Source of the DNA: Streptomyces sp. PKU-EA00015
GTDB lineage: Bacteria; Actinomycetota; Actinomycetes; Streptomycetales; Streptomycetaceae
Direction of reading: 5' to 3'
Assembly: GCF_013387495.1 (NCBI RefSeq)
Contig: NZ_JABZEE010000051.1
Location: forward strand, 1-64,000
Length of the DNA: 64,000 bases
In this document: piece after piece, positions 32,604-41,573 of the stretch
Layout: each line of letters begins with the position of its first letter
Numbering within the stretch: position 1 is the first letter of the stretch
Translations under genes and position numbers: made by a program
Notes under the pieces: model-generated
Told to the model about the DNA's origin: nothing
What the model saw: the letters and a program-made list of their open reading frames with translations, nothing else
Database searches by the model: none

Positions 32604-33376
32604 CGACGACCACCGCATCACCCGTGGTGCGTGCCGAGGGTGTCCACAAGAGCTTCGGCCGGACGGAGGTGCTCAAGGGCATCGACCTGACCGTCGCCGC
32701 CGGTGAGGTGATGTGCCTGGTCGGCCCGTCCGGATCCGGCAAGTCGACCTTCCTGCGGTGCGTCAACCACCTGGAGACCATCGACGCCGGTCGGCTGTAC
32801 GTGCGCGACAGGCTCATCGGCTACGAGGAGCGCGACGGCCGCGTCCACGAGCTCACCGACGCGGCGATCGCGCGGCAGCGGCGTGGGATCGGCATGGTCT
32901 TCCAGCGCTTCAACCTGTTCCCGCACATGACGGCGCTGGAGAACGTGATGGAGGCCCCGGTCCAGGTCAGGAAGGAGTCCAAGGCCGAGGCCGGGGAGCG
33001 TGCGCGGTCCCTGCTCGCCCGGGTCGGACTGGCCGATCGGGCCGGCTCCTACCCGTCGCAGCTGTCGGGCGGCCAGCAGCAACGGGTGGCGATCGCCCGG
33101 GCGTTGGCGATGCGGCCCGATCTGATGCTGTTCGACGAGCCGACCTCCGCGCTGGACCCCGAGCTCGTGGGCGAGGTCCTCGATGTGATGCGCGGGCTCG
33201 CCGAGGACGGCATGACGATGATCGTCGTCACTCATGAGATGGGGTTCGCCCGCGAGGTGGGCGACTCTCTCGTGTTCATGGACGCCGGTGTCGTCGTCGA
33301 GTCGGGCGACCCGGCCGATGTGCTGGGCTCTCCCCGTCACGCCCGCACCCGGGCATTTCTCGGCAAGGTCCGCTGA
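32600..33376 (+). CDS. Amino-acid-type ABC transporter ATP-binding protein
   Basis: ATPase of 258 residues. It has Walker A GPSGSGKST, a Q-loop in VFQRFNLFPHMT, signature LSGGQQQR, Walker B LMLFDEPTS and the switch His in VVTHEMG. It matches the GlnQ/HisP class. AGGAGGA lies before the ATG at 32600. A 250-base repeat-bearing gap separates it from the oxidase gene. Confidence 0.95.
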   Translation: MTTTTASPVVRAEGVHKSFGRTEVLKGIDLTVAAGEVMCLVGPSGSGKSTFLRCVNHLETIDAGRLYVRDRLIGYEERDGRVHELTDAAIARQRRGIGMVFQRFNLFPHMTALENVMEAPVQVRKESKAEAGERARSLLARVGLADRAGSYPSQLSGGQQQRVAIARALAMRPDLMLFDEPTSALDPELVGEVLDVMRGLAEDGMTMIVVTHEMGFAREVGDSLVFMDAGVVVESGDPADVLGSPRHARTRAFLGKVR

Positions 33377-33398
33377 CCGGTACCGCGCCGCCCTTGCC

Positions 33399-33520
33399 CC
33401 GGTCGGCTCTTCTGACGCCGGCCCTCGTCCGGTGCCGGTCGTCTCTTCTGACGCCGGGTCGGCTCGTCCGGTGCCGGCCCGCGCTTCCCGCGCCGGTCGG
33501 CTCTCCCGATGCCGCCGTCC
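33399..33520 (+). repeat. Degenerate tandem repeat between transporter and oxidase
   Basis: Near-identical units begin at 33399 and 33435 (about 36-39 bases each, both with CTCTTCTGACGCCGG), and a third, weaker unit follows. They lie within the 254-base non-coding gap. Function unknown. Confidence 0.6.
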
Positions 33521-33630
33521 TCTGCCGTGCCGCCCTTCTCCGCTGCCGCCCGCTTCGGGTACCGCCCCTTGCCCGGTACCGCTCGCTGCCCGGCGGCGCC
33601 CTTTCTTCCCGTATCGCAAAGGAAAGACCC

Positions 33631-34836
33631 ATGCCTCGTGTCCTCGTCGTCGGAGCCGGCGTGCTCGGCGCCTCCGTGGCGCACCATCTGGTTCAGGCCG
33701 GTGCCCATGTCACCGTGATCGACGCCGGCGGCCCGGCCGCCGGAACGTCCAGCGCCACCTTCTCCATCGACGTCACCCACCTCAAGACGCCGTTCAGCTA
33801 CTACGCGTTGAACCGGCGCGGCGCCGAACTGCACCAGCGGCTCGGCGAGGAACTGGGCGGAGCGGACTGGCGCCACCCGGCTCCGCTCGTGCAGTGGGGC
33901 CACACCGAGCAGGAGCAGCACGTCATCCGCGAGCGGGCCGAGCGGCTGCGGGGCTGGGGCCACGCCTGCCGCTCCGCCCACCCCGCCGAACTGGCCGACC
34001 TGGCGCCGGGCGTCTCCCCGGACGCCTGCCGGGCCGACGAACTTGTCGTCCATGAGCACGCGTGCTGGTACGACGCCCCGCTGTTCACGCGGCGACTGCT
34101 CGACCGGGCGGCTCTGGGCGGCGCGGACATCCGCTTCGGGCTGCGTGTCACGGAGGTGCTGCGCACGGGCGAGCGGATCACCGGCGTGGTGGCCGAGGGG
34201 CGCCGGTTCGATGCGGACTGGGTGGTCAACTGCGCGGGCCCGGACGCGGGGCGCATCGCCGCGCTGGCGGGTGCGTCGCTGCCGCTGAACCGGGTGCCCG
34301 GGCTCGTCGGCGAGAGCACGCGGCTGCCCGAACACGACCAGCTCGGCGCGATCCTGGCCACGCCCGGTGTCGACCTGCGGCCGGCGCCGGACGGCCGGGT
34401 CGTGTCGATCTCGTGGCCGGTGGACGCCTTGCTGCCGCCGGATGCCGAGGGCGCGGCGGACACCGAGGGCGCGGCGGATGCGGCACGGCAGGCCGACCCG
34501 GCGCTGGAGCAGGAGCTGCACCGCCTGGGCCGGGAGGTGTTCACGCCGCTGCGTGCCGCCGGGATGGCGGGCGTACGGCTCGGGGTGCGTCCGGTGCCCG
34601 CGGACGGGCTGCCCCTGGTCGGCTGCGCAGAGGCAACTCCCGGTCTCTACACGGTTGTCACGCACAGCGGTGTCACCCTGGCACCGGCGCTCGGCCTGCT
34701 CGCCGCGCGCGAAATCGTCGGCGGCCGCGCCTGCGAGGAACTCGCCGACTACCGTCCGGACCGCACCCCCGCCACGGACGTACTCGACGAGAGCGTGCAG
34801 GTCATGAGCGGCGCGGCCGCGATCACGGCGGCCTGA
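33631..34836 (+). CDS. FAD-dependent amino acid/amine oxidase (DAO family)
   Basis: Protein of 401 residues. An N-terminal Rossmann FAD motif (VLVVGAGVLGASVAHHL) is followed by a DAO-fold catalytic domain with the second FAD region VVNCAGPDAG and the terminal GLYTVVTHSGVTLAPALG. Relatives oxidise glycine, sarcosine, D-amino acids or opines. Placement after an amino-acid-type ABC operon suggests it degrades the imported compound. The ATG at 33631 follows AAAGGAAAG. Confidence 0.9.
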   Translation: MPRVLVVGAGVLGASVAHHLVQAGAHVTVIDAGGPAAGTSSATFSIDVTHLKTPFSYYALNRRGAELHQRLGEELGGADWRHPAPLVQWGHTEQEQHVIRERAERLRGWGHACRSAHPAELADLAPGVSPDACRADELVVHEHACWYDAPLFTRRLLDRAALGGADIRFGLRVTEVLRTGERITGVVAEGRRFDADWVVNCAGPDAGRIAALAGASLPLNRVPGLVGESTRLPEHDQLGAILATPGVDLRPAPDGRVVSISWPVDALLPPDAEGAADTEGAADAARQADPALEQELHRLGREVFTPLRAAGMAGVRLGVRPVPADGLPLVGCAEATPGLYTVVTHSGVTLAPALGLLAAREIVGGRACEELADYRPDRTPATDVLDESVQVMSGAAAITAA

Positions 34837-34933
34837 ACGGGGGACGGTCGGACGCCGGCGCCCTTGGGGGGCGGACCTGGCGACGTCCGCACGGCGGGAG
34901 CCGTTGTCAGTGGGTACCGGCATGCTGGCGGGC

Positions 34934-36115
34934 ATGACCTCGATCACGCTGACCGACATCGAAGCGGCACTGCACGCCGGTTGGGCCGCCGACACGTGTT
35001 CGCCCGACGACGTGGCACGCGCCGCCTGGACCGACGACAACCCGGCCTGGGGGCACTGCGACATCACCGCGCTGGTCGTGCACGACGTCTTCGGCGGTGA
35101 TCTGGTGCTGGGCGAGGTCTTTCTCGGCGACGAGCAGCACGGCCACCACTGGTGGAACGTGCTGCCGCGCGGCGTCGAGATCGACCTCACCCGCGACCAG
35201 TTCCGGGACGGGCAGGCGGTGACCGGCCGGCGGATCGTCCCACGGCCGGCCGGGCGGCCGCTGCTGCGTGCGGAGGAGTACGAGCTGCTGCGCGGCCGGG
35301 TCGAGGCGCGCCTCGGCCGGCCCCTGCCCGGACCGCCCGCGGAGGGGCCCTCCCGCCGCGCCTTCGACGCCGGCGGCCACCGGCTGTCGTATCTGGACTT
35401 CGGCGGGCCGGGACGCCCGCTGCTCGCGCTGCACGGGCATTTCGGCGAGGGCCGCACGTTCGCGGACCTGGCCGCCGCGCTCGCGCCCGCGTGGCGCGTG
35501 ATCGCCCTCGACCAGCGCGGTCACGGACGTTCGGACCGGCCCGGGGACTTCTCGCGCGAGGGGTACGTACGGGACGCGGCGGCGCTGCTCGACCACCTCG
35601 GGCTCAGCGGTGTCGTGGTGCTCGGGCACTCGCTGGGCGGTGTCAACGCCTACCGGCTCGCGGCGCGGCGGCCGGAGCTGGTCCGGGCGCTGGTCGTCGA
35701 GGACATCGGTGCGGAGGTCCACGACGACCTGTCGTTCTGCCTCTCCTGGCCGCACCGGGCGCCGACGCGTGCGGCGCTGGTCGAGGGGCTGGGAGAGTCC
35801 GCCCGCTATCTGGGGGACGCGATACGCGAGCACGCCGACGGGTGGGGTCTGGCCTTCGAGCCGAAGGACATGGTGCTCTCGCAACAGCAGTTGCGGGGCG
35901 ACCACTGGCAGGACTGGCTCGCGACGGGCTGCCCGGCGCTCCTCGTCCACGGCGCCCACAGCGACGTCCTGAGCGCCGCACACGCCGAGGAGATGGCCAC
36001 GCGCCGCCCCGGCACCACGCTCGTCCGGCTCCCTGCCGGACACACGGTGCACGAGACGGACCCGGCGGGATTCGGCGCGGCGGTACGGGATTTCCTGGGC
36101 AGCCTGTGTCCCTGA
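34934..36115 (+). CDS. YunG-like domain fused to an alpha/beta hydrolase
   Basis: Protein of about 393 residues in two parts. The N-terminus (about 1-120) matches YunG-like proteins: NPAWGHCDITALVVHD, GGDLVLGEV and HHWWNVLPRGVEIDLTRDQF. The C-terminus (about 140-393) is an alpha/beta hydrolase with ALHGHFGEG, DQRGHGRSD, the nucleophile elbow GHSLGG, and the His in PAGHTVHETDP. I did not expect this fusion. The start is ATG at 34934 or at 34922. Substrate unknown; it may belong to the preceding oxidase unit. Confidence 0.85.
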   Translation: MTSITLTDIEAALHAGWAADTCSPDDVARAAWTDDNPAWGHCDITALVVHDVFGGDLVLGEVFLGDEQHGHHWWNVLPRGVEIDLTRDQFRDGQAVTGRRIVPRPAGRPLLRAEEYELLRGRVEARLGRPLPGPPAEGPSRRAFDAGGHRLSYLDFGGPGRPLLALHGHFGEGRTFADLAAALAPAWRVIALDQRGHGRSDRPGDFSREGYVRDAAALLDHLGLSGVVVLGHSLGGVNAYRLAARRPELVRALVVEDIGAEVHDDLSFCLSWPHRAPTRAALVEGLGESARYLGDAIREHADGWGLAFEPKDMVLSQQQLRGDHWQDWLATGCPALLVHGAHSDVLSAAHAEEMATRRPGTTLVRLPAGHTVHETDPAGFGAAVRDFLGSLCP

Positions 36116-36176
36116 GGCGCCGGGCGTCCCTCACGGGCAGGACCGCGGCTGCGATCCCAGGTGCGGGGCGATCGGC

Positions 36177-36788
36177 TCAGACCACCGTCTCCGCCTCCTC
36201 CTTGATCAGCTTGCCGTCCGCCGCGATCACGAACCATTCGTCGTCCAGGCCCTGGCCGTTGACGTCCCCGGGGGTCACGTCGCCCACGTAGTAGTACAGC
36301 GGCCAGTCCCCGTAGACCGCCTGTTCGGCGCCCGTGCCCAGCTTGGTCTCCTTCAGGAGTGAGGCCTCGGTGCCCGGGCCCGCCGTCACGTCGGTCGCGG
36401 AGATGAGGGCCGGCCAGACCGCGATGCAGTCGGCGTCGCAGGTGGCCTGACCCGGCTTGTCCTTGGTGAAGCCGTAGAGCGTCCGGCCCTTGCCGTCGAC
36501 GAGGATCGTGCCCAGGTCGGACTCCGCGGTCTTGACCGTGACGGTCGCGGGCGCGGGCTCCGGCGCGGGGTCGGGGGCGGCGTCGGCCGGGGCCTCCCCA
36601 CCGGCGGGTGCGTCGGCGGGCGGCCGCTCCGGCGAGGGCTGTTCGGCGCTCGGGGACACCGGCCCCGCCCCGTACCCGGAGCCCGAACCGCCGGAGTCCT
36701 CGCACGACGTCACCGTGAGCAGCGCCAACGCGATCAGCGGGGCCACGATCAGAGTTCTGGTCCGGGCTGTGGTGCGGGTGCCGCGCAT
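36177..36788 (-). CDS. COG4315-type lipoprotein
   Basis: Lipoprotein of 203 residues with lipobox LTVTSC near residue 25, a long Pro/Ala/Glu linker (about 30-85), and two imperfect copies of the domain seen in COG4315 lipoproteins: TILVDGKGRTLYGFTKDKPG and QAVYGDWPLYYYVGD. These are often described as redox- or heme-related surface proteins without proof. The start at 36788 was chosen for the signal peptide, with GGGGA upstream. Confidence 0.85.
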   Translation of the reverse strand: MRGTRTTARTRTLIVAPLIALALLTVTSCEDSGGSGSGYGAGPVSPSAEQPSPERPPADAPAGGEAPADAAPDPAPEPAPATVTVKTAESDLGTILVDGKGRTLYGFTKDKPGQATCDADCIAVWPALISATDVTAGPGTEASLLKETKLGTGAEQAVYGDWPLYYYVGDVTPGDVNGQGLDDEWFVIAADGKLIKEEAETVV

Positions 36789-36968
36789 GGTGAGATCCCC
36801 TCGGATTCCGGTCTGCGGGAAGGAACGTACGGCGGGATGTACGGGCCCGACCGACCGGCTGTTCACTCCGATTGGCGGTGATTTCCGTTGAACGGGGCGC
36901 CGGGGAGCCCCGTACTTGACGCCGACCGGCCACGACCGGGTCGGCCCCCAACGGGAGGTTCATCCGCC

Positions 36969-37910
36969 ATGCACAAGCGTCATGTCTCCGTCTCGGCCGC
37001 CGCCGCCCTCGTGCTCGCCGCCGCGGCGGGCGCCGTCCCCGCCTCCGCGCAAGACAGCCACGGAGGCGGCACGGCGAAGGGCGGCGCGGTGACGTTCACG
37101 AAACCGGCCCGCGGCCACGCCGTCACCTTCGCCGCCGTCCTCACCGGCGCGCACGAGGTCGCCGAGAAGGGCGGGCCCGCCGTGAACGACCCCGACGGCC
37201 AGGCCGTCGCGCTCGTCAAGGTGAAGGGCGACCGGGTCGTCTTCGCGATGCAGTGGAAGGGGTTCGTGCCGAGCCAGGGGCACATCCACGAGGGCGCCGC
37301 CGGACAGAACGGCGACGTCAAGGTCCCGTTGTTCGGCACCGAGATGCCCGACACCATCCACTCGGCGGCCGGGCACACGGTCCTCACGGACGCCGCGCTC
37401 GCCGACAGCATCCGCGAGCATCCGTCCGGGTTCTATCTGAACCTGCACAGCAAGGAGTTCCCGGGCGGCGCCGTGCGCGGGCAACTGAAACGCCTGAAGC
37501 GGAACATCAACCCGCTCCACATCATCAAGGGCGGCAAGCTGCGGGCCCTGGCGAACGGCGCGCAGGAGGTGCCGGTGACGGACCCGCACAAGGTGGGGGA
37601 CGACGACGGGTACGCGGTGACCTTCCTGCACCCCGCCGGCCGCAGCGTCGACTTCTCGCTCGCCTGGGTCGACATCCAGGCGCCCCAGGCCGCGCACATC
37701 CACAAGGGCGGTTTCGGGAAGAACGGGGACGTGGTGCTGGGGCTCCTGAACAAGCCTGTCCCCGAGGGCCTGTTCGCCGTCTCCGGGCGGCTGGAGGACC
37801 AGCACAAGGGGCTGCTGGAGGAGATACGCCACAACCCGTGGGCGTTCTACTCGAACATCCACACCAAGAAGTTCCCGGACGGCGCGGTGCGCGGCCAGCT
37901 CTTCCACTGA
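36969..37910 (+). CDS. Secreted protein with two CHRD domains
   Basis: Exported protein of 313 residues with a signal peptide (about 1-28). Two CHRD domains follow (about 50-175 and 195-313). Each holds a HIH motif (GHIHEG, AHIHKGG) and ends in a P-GG/DGAVRGQL-like sequence (FPGGAVRGQL, FPDGAVRGQL). CHRD domains bind extracellular ligands in animals; the bacterial function is unknown. GGGAGG precedes the ATG at 36969. Confidence 0.9.
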   Translation: MHKRHVSVSAAAALVLAAAAGAVPASAQDSHGGGTAKGGAVTFTKPARGHAVTFAAVLTGAHEVAEKGGPAVNDPDGQAVALVKVKGDRVVFAMQWKGFVPSQGHIHEGAAGQNGDVKVPLFGTEMPDTIHSAAGHTVLTDAALADSIREHPSGFYLNLHSKEFPGGAVRGQLKRLKRNINPLHIIKGGKLRALANGAQEVPVTDPHKVGDDDGYAVTFLHPAGRSVDFSLAWVDIQAPQAAHIHKGGFGKNGDVVLGLLNKPVPEGLFAVSGRLEDQHKGLLEEIRHNPWAFYSNIHTKKFPDGAVRGQLFH

Positions 37911-37984
37911 GGGGGCAGGCCCCCGGCGACGGGGGCGTTCTACGCTCGGTGCATCAGTGTTCGACAGTGAAAGGCGGCAGCACC

Positions 37985-38287
37985 ATGGCCAAGGTTCCCG
38001 CGGCAGCGGTGGCGGCAGGCGGACTCGTGGGCGGGTACTCGGTGGCCCGCTTCAGCGGGAAGCGTCCCCTCGGCGGGGTCGCCCTCGCCGCGGCCGGTGC
38101 CCTCGCCGCCCGCCAGTGGCATCAGGACGCAGGGCCCAAGGCCGCCGTCGGGCTGAGCGCCGCGTACGTCGCCGCCTTCGCCGGGTCGCATCCCCTGGCC
38201 AAGAAGGTGGGCGCCTGGCCGGCCGTCCTCACCGTGGCGGCCGGTGTGGCCCTCGCCTCCGTGGCGGTCACCCGCCGGAGCCACTGA
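37985..38287 (+). CDS. Small hydrophobic membrane protein
   Basis: One hundred residues with three Gly/Ala-rich hydrophobic stretches (about 8-20, 27-45 and 80-95) and a VAGG-like N-terminus. I do not recognise a named family. It is 74 bases after the CHRD gene, possibly the same transcript, with AAAGG upstream of the ATG. Confidence 0.72.
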   Translation: MAKVPAAAVAAGGLVGGYSVARFSGKRPLGGVALAAAGALAARQWHQDAGPKAAVGLSAAYVAAFAGSHPLAKKVGAWPAVLTVAAGVALASVAVTRRSH

Positions 38288-38361
38288 GCCCGCGAAGCCG
38301 GTGAGGGGAGCGCTGAACGCTTCCGGCCCGCCGTACGTATTCCATGACACCTCCCCTAGAA

Positions 38362-38408
38362 GCGCTGGGCGCGTGACCGTCGGCAGGGACCGGTCACGCG
38401 CCCAGCGC
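38362..38408. terminator. Very strong bidirectional hairpin
   Basis: Perfect 18-base arms (38362-38379 and 38391-38408) with an 11-base loop between convergent genes. Confidence 0.85.
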
Positions 38409-38419
38409 ACGTCCGCACG

Positions 38420-38476
<57 letters not shown>

Positions 38477-38547
38477 TAAGCCCACTGCACATCCGCACGA
38501 CGGCGACGGCCCCGTAAGCCCCCCGCACATCCGCACGGCTGACCCCG

Positions 38548-40170
38548 TCAGGCGCCCAGCGCGTGCGCGACGGTGTAGATCAGCAGACCGGCGAGCGCGC
38601 CGACCACCGTGCCGTTGATCCTGATGAACTGAAGGTCACGGCCGATGTGCGCCTCGATCTTGCGCGAGGTGTGCTCCGCGTCCCAGCTCGCGATCGTCTC
38701 CGAGATCAGCGAGGTGATCTCGGTGCGGTACGTGGTGACCAGGTACACCGCCGCGTCCTCGACCCAGCCCTCCACCTTCGCCTGGAGCCTGCTGTCCGTC
38801 GCCAGCCGGGCGCCCAGCGACAGCAGCGAGGCGCGGGCGCGCAGCCGGAGCTCGCTGCGGTCGTCCTCCGCCGCCGAGATGATCATGCCGCGTACGGAGG
38901 ACCAGGCCGACGCGATCACGTCCTGCACCTCCGAGCGCGACAGCATCTCCGACTTCATCCGCTCGACGCGCTCCCGCGTCTGCGTGTCCGACTGGAGGTC
39001 GGCCGCGAAGTCCCCGAGGAAACGGTCGATCGCGCCGCGCGCCGGGTGGGCCGGCATGTCGCGCATCTCGGTGACGAAGCGCAGCAGCTCCCGGTAGACG
39101 CGCTCGCCGACCTTCCGGTCCACGAACCGGGGCGTCCAGCCGGGGGCGCCGCCCTCGATCGCGTCCATGACGGAGTCCGAGTGGATGACCATCCAGTCGT
39201 GGGCGCGGACGCAGATGAGGTCGACGGCCCGGTGGTGGGCGCCGTCGGCCACGACCTTCTGGAGCGTCTTGCCGATACCGGGCGCGATCTCGGCGGCCTC
39301 CGCTCGGCGGGTGATCGCCTCACCGACGACCGCCTGGACGTCGGAGTCGCGCAGGACGGTGAGCGCGCCGCGCAGGGCGGTGGACAGTTCGGAGGTGACG
39401 CGGTCGGCGTGGGCGGGCTCGGCGAGCCAGGCGCCGAGGCGGCCGCCGATGCCGAGGGCGTGCAGGCGGGCGCGTACGACGTCCTCGGAGAGGAAGTTCT
39501 CGCCGACGAAGGAGCCGAGAGCCGTGCCGAGCTGGTCCTTCTTGTTCGGGATGATCGCGGTGTGCGGGATGGGCAGGCCGAGGGGGTGGCGGAAGAGCGC
39601 GGTGACGGCGAACCAGTCGGCGAGCGCGCCGACCATGCCGGCCTCGGCCGCGGCCGCGACGTATCCGGCCCAGGGGCCGAGTCCCTCGTTCTTCGCCCAG
39701 GTGGCGAGGACGAAGATCAGCGCGACGAGCAGGAGCAGGCCGGTGGCGGTGGCCTTCATGCGCCGCACGCCCCGCCGCTTCTCCTCGTCGGCGGCGGTGT
39801 ACGCGAAGCCGGGCAGCCCGGCGCCGGCGCGGGCCTCGGCCCGGGCGGTCGGCGCCGGGGGCGAGACGGCCGTCCGCACACCGTCGGCCCGCGCGGCCGC
39901 GGCCGCGGCCGCGTCTGCGCCTGCGCCGCCGGAAGCGTCCGGCAGCGCGGCATCCGCCCCGTCACCGGCTCGCACGGCACCCGAAGTCCCGCCGGAGCCC
40001 GGCGTGGAGGCGACCCCCGAAGCGCCCAGCCCGCGGTGCACGGGGCCCGAGGCTCCGGACCCGGCCGCGTCCTTTGGCCTCACGCCTCCGGCGCGCTCCG
40101 AGCCGTCCGGCTCATCCGGTTCTGTGCGTTCCATCCGCTCCACCCGTCCGCGCGTGCGTACCGTACGCAT
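38548..40170 (-). CDS. DUF445 membrane protein with long disordered N-terminus
   Basis: Protein of 540 residues. A Pro/Ala/Gly/Ser-rich N-terminal region of about 135 residues is probably disordered. A DUF445 core follows (about 138-540), with one N-terminal transmembrane helix (about 140-165), MVGALADWFAVTALFRHPLGLPIPHTAIIPNKKDQLG, which is the family signature, and a final hydrophobic helix. Function of DUF445 is unknown. ATG 40170 follows GAGG; 40134 is an alternative. Confidence 0.88.
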   Translation of the reverse strand: MRTVRTRGRVERMERTEPDEPDGSERAGGVRPKDAAGSGASGPVHRGLGASGVASTPGSGGTSGAVRAGDGADAALPDASGGAGADAAAAAAARADGVRTAVSPPAPTARAEARAGAGLPGFAYTAADEEKRRGVRRMKATATGLLLLVALIFVLATWAKNEGLGPWAGYVAAAAEAGMVGALADWFAVTALFRHPLGLPIPHTAIIPNKKDQLGTALGSFVGENFLSEDVVRARLHALGIGGRLGAWLAEPAHADRVTSELSTALRGALTVLRDSDVQAVVGEAITRRAEAAEIAPGIGKTLQKVVADGAHHRAVDLICVRAHDWMVIHSDSVMDAIEGGAPGWTPRFVDRKVGERVYRELLRFVTEMRDMPAHPARGAIDRFLGDFAADLQSDTQTRERVERMKSEMLSRSEVQDVIASAWSSVRGMIISAAEDDRSELRLRARASLLSLGARLATDSRLQAKVEGWVEDAAVYLVTTYRTEITSLISETIASWDAEHTSRKIEAHIGRDLQFIRINGTVVGALAGLLIYTVAHALGA

Positions 40171-40235
40171 TGTCCCTACCTCGTGTACTCCTGGGGGGCA
40201 CGTCGAGTTCCCGGGGCATGGCCGATGATGTGTTC

Positions 40236-41480
40236 ATGAGCAAGCGTTCGGGGTATGCGGCTCTCGCTGCCCTCGTGTCCGCAGTCGTCCTGATCTGCGG
40301 CGGTATCTACCTCGGGGTCGGCGCCGTCAAGGCCAAGCCGGCCGTTCGCAAACCCCCGGCGGCCACGCCCCTGTGGATCGGCACCTGGGCGGCGAGCCCC
40401 GTCGGCATCGCGCCCGTCGCCACCGTCGCCGGCGCGCCCAGCGGATCGCACGGCCGGTCCGTGCGCAACGTCGTGCACACCAGCATCGGCGGCACCGCCG
40501 CGCGCGTCACCGTCTCCAACCTCTACGGCACCCTGCCGCTGCGCATCTCCGCCGTGTCCCTCGCCGTGCGCGCCGGCGACGACGGCCCGGAAGCCGTGAG
40601 GGGGACGCTGCGGCCCGTCACCTTCGGCCGGGCGACCGGCGCCACCGTCGCCCCCGGCGGGCAACTGGTCAGCGACCCGGTCGTGCTGCGCATCCCCTAC
40701 GACGGCGATCTCCTGGTCACCGTCCACACGCCCGCTCCGGGCGGAGTGACCTCCCACACCCACGCCCGGCAGACGTCCTACGTCGCCGAGGGCGACCACA
40801 CGCGGGACGAGGCCGGGGACGCCTACCGGACGGAGACCCGCTCCTGGCACCACGTCACCGCCGTCGACGTCCTCACCGCGGAGGCGCGCGGCGCCGTCGT
40901 CGCCGTCGGGGACTCGATCACCGACGGGGTGTCGTCCACGCCCGACACCAACCGCCGCTGGCCCGACGTGCTCGCCGACCGGCTGGCCGGACGGTACGGC
41001 GTGCTGAACGAGGGCATCAGCGGCAACCGGCTGCTCAGCCAGGACCGGGGCCCCAGCACCCTCGACCGCTTCGACCGCGACGTGCTCTCGCGCTCCGGCG
41101 CCAGGACCGTGATCGTCGCCATCGGCATCAACGACCTGCTGCGCGCGCCGTACACGCCGCCCGGCGACGGCGTCGTCACCGGCCTGACCGAGCTGTCCCG
41201 CCGCGCCCGTGCCCAGGGGCTGCGCGTGATCGGCGCGACCCTCATGCCGTGCGGCGGACACCTGCGCTGCACCCCGGCGGTGGAGGCCGAGCGCCTGGAG
41301 GTGAACGCGGCGATCCGCGCGGGCGGGATCTTCGACGCGGTCGTCGACTTCGACCGGGCGCTGCGCGATCCGTACGCACCGCAGCGGCTCCGCCCGGTGT
41401 ACGACTCCGGTGACCACCTGCACCCGAGCGACGCGGGCTACGCGCGGATGGGCGCCTCGGTGGACGTCAAGGCGCTTTGA
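40236..41480 (+). CDS. Membrane-anchored SGNH/GDSL hydrolase
   Basis: Protein of 414 residues with an N-terminal signal anchor (about 8-30), a beta-rich domain (about 45-210) and a C-terminal SGNH hydrolase. Catalytic blocks are visible: VAVGDSITDG (Ser), EGISGNRLL (Gly and Asn), GINDLLR (oxyanion/Asn) and SGDHLHPSD (Asp and His). Likely an extracellular esterase or lipase. The start is ATG at 40236, or at 40218 eighteen bases earlier; no clear ribosome-binding site decides it. Confidence 0.88.
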   Translation: MSKRSGYAALAALVSAVVLICGGIYLGVGAVKAKPAVRKPPAATPLWIGTWAASPVGIAPVATVAGAPSGSHGRSVRNVVHTSIGGTAARVTVSNLYGTLPLRISAVSLAVRAGDDGPEAVRGTLRPVTFGRATGATVAPGGQLVSDPVVLRIPYDGDLLVTVHTPAPGGVTSHTHARQTSYVAEGDHTRDEAGDAYRTETRSWHHVTAVDVLTAEARGAVVAVGDSITDGVSSTPDTNRRWPDVLADRLAGRYGVLNEGISGNRLLSQDRGPSTLDRFDRDVLSRSGARTVIVAIGINDLLRAPYTPPGDGVVTGLTELSRRARAQGLRVIGATLMPCGGHLRCTPAVEAERLEVNAAIRAGGIFDAVVDFDRALRDPYAPQRLRPVYDSGDHLHPSDAGYARMGASVDVKAL

Positions 41481-41506
41481 CGGCGCCGGACCGGGACGCC
41501 GCGACG

Positions 41507-41534
41507 CCCGCGCGGACACGCCGACCCGCGCGGG
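41507..41534. terminator. Bidirectional hairpin terminator
   Basis: Perfect 9-base arms at 41507-41515 and 41526-41534 between convergent genes. Confidence 0.7.
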
Positions 41535-41573
41535 CTCCGTGACCCGGTCGCCGTGCCCCCGCGCGGCGAGAGG

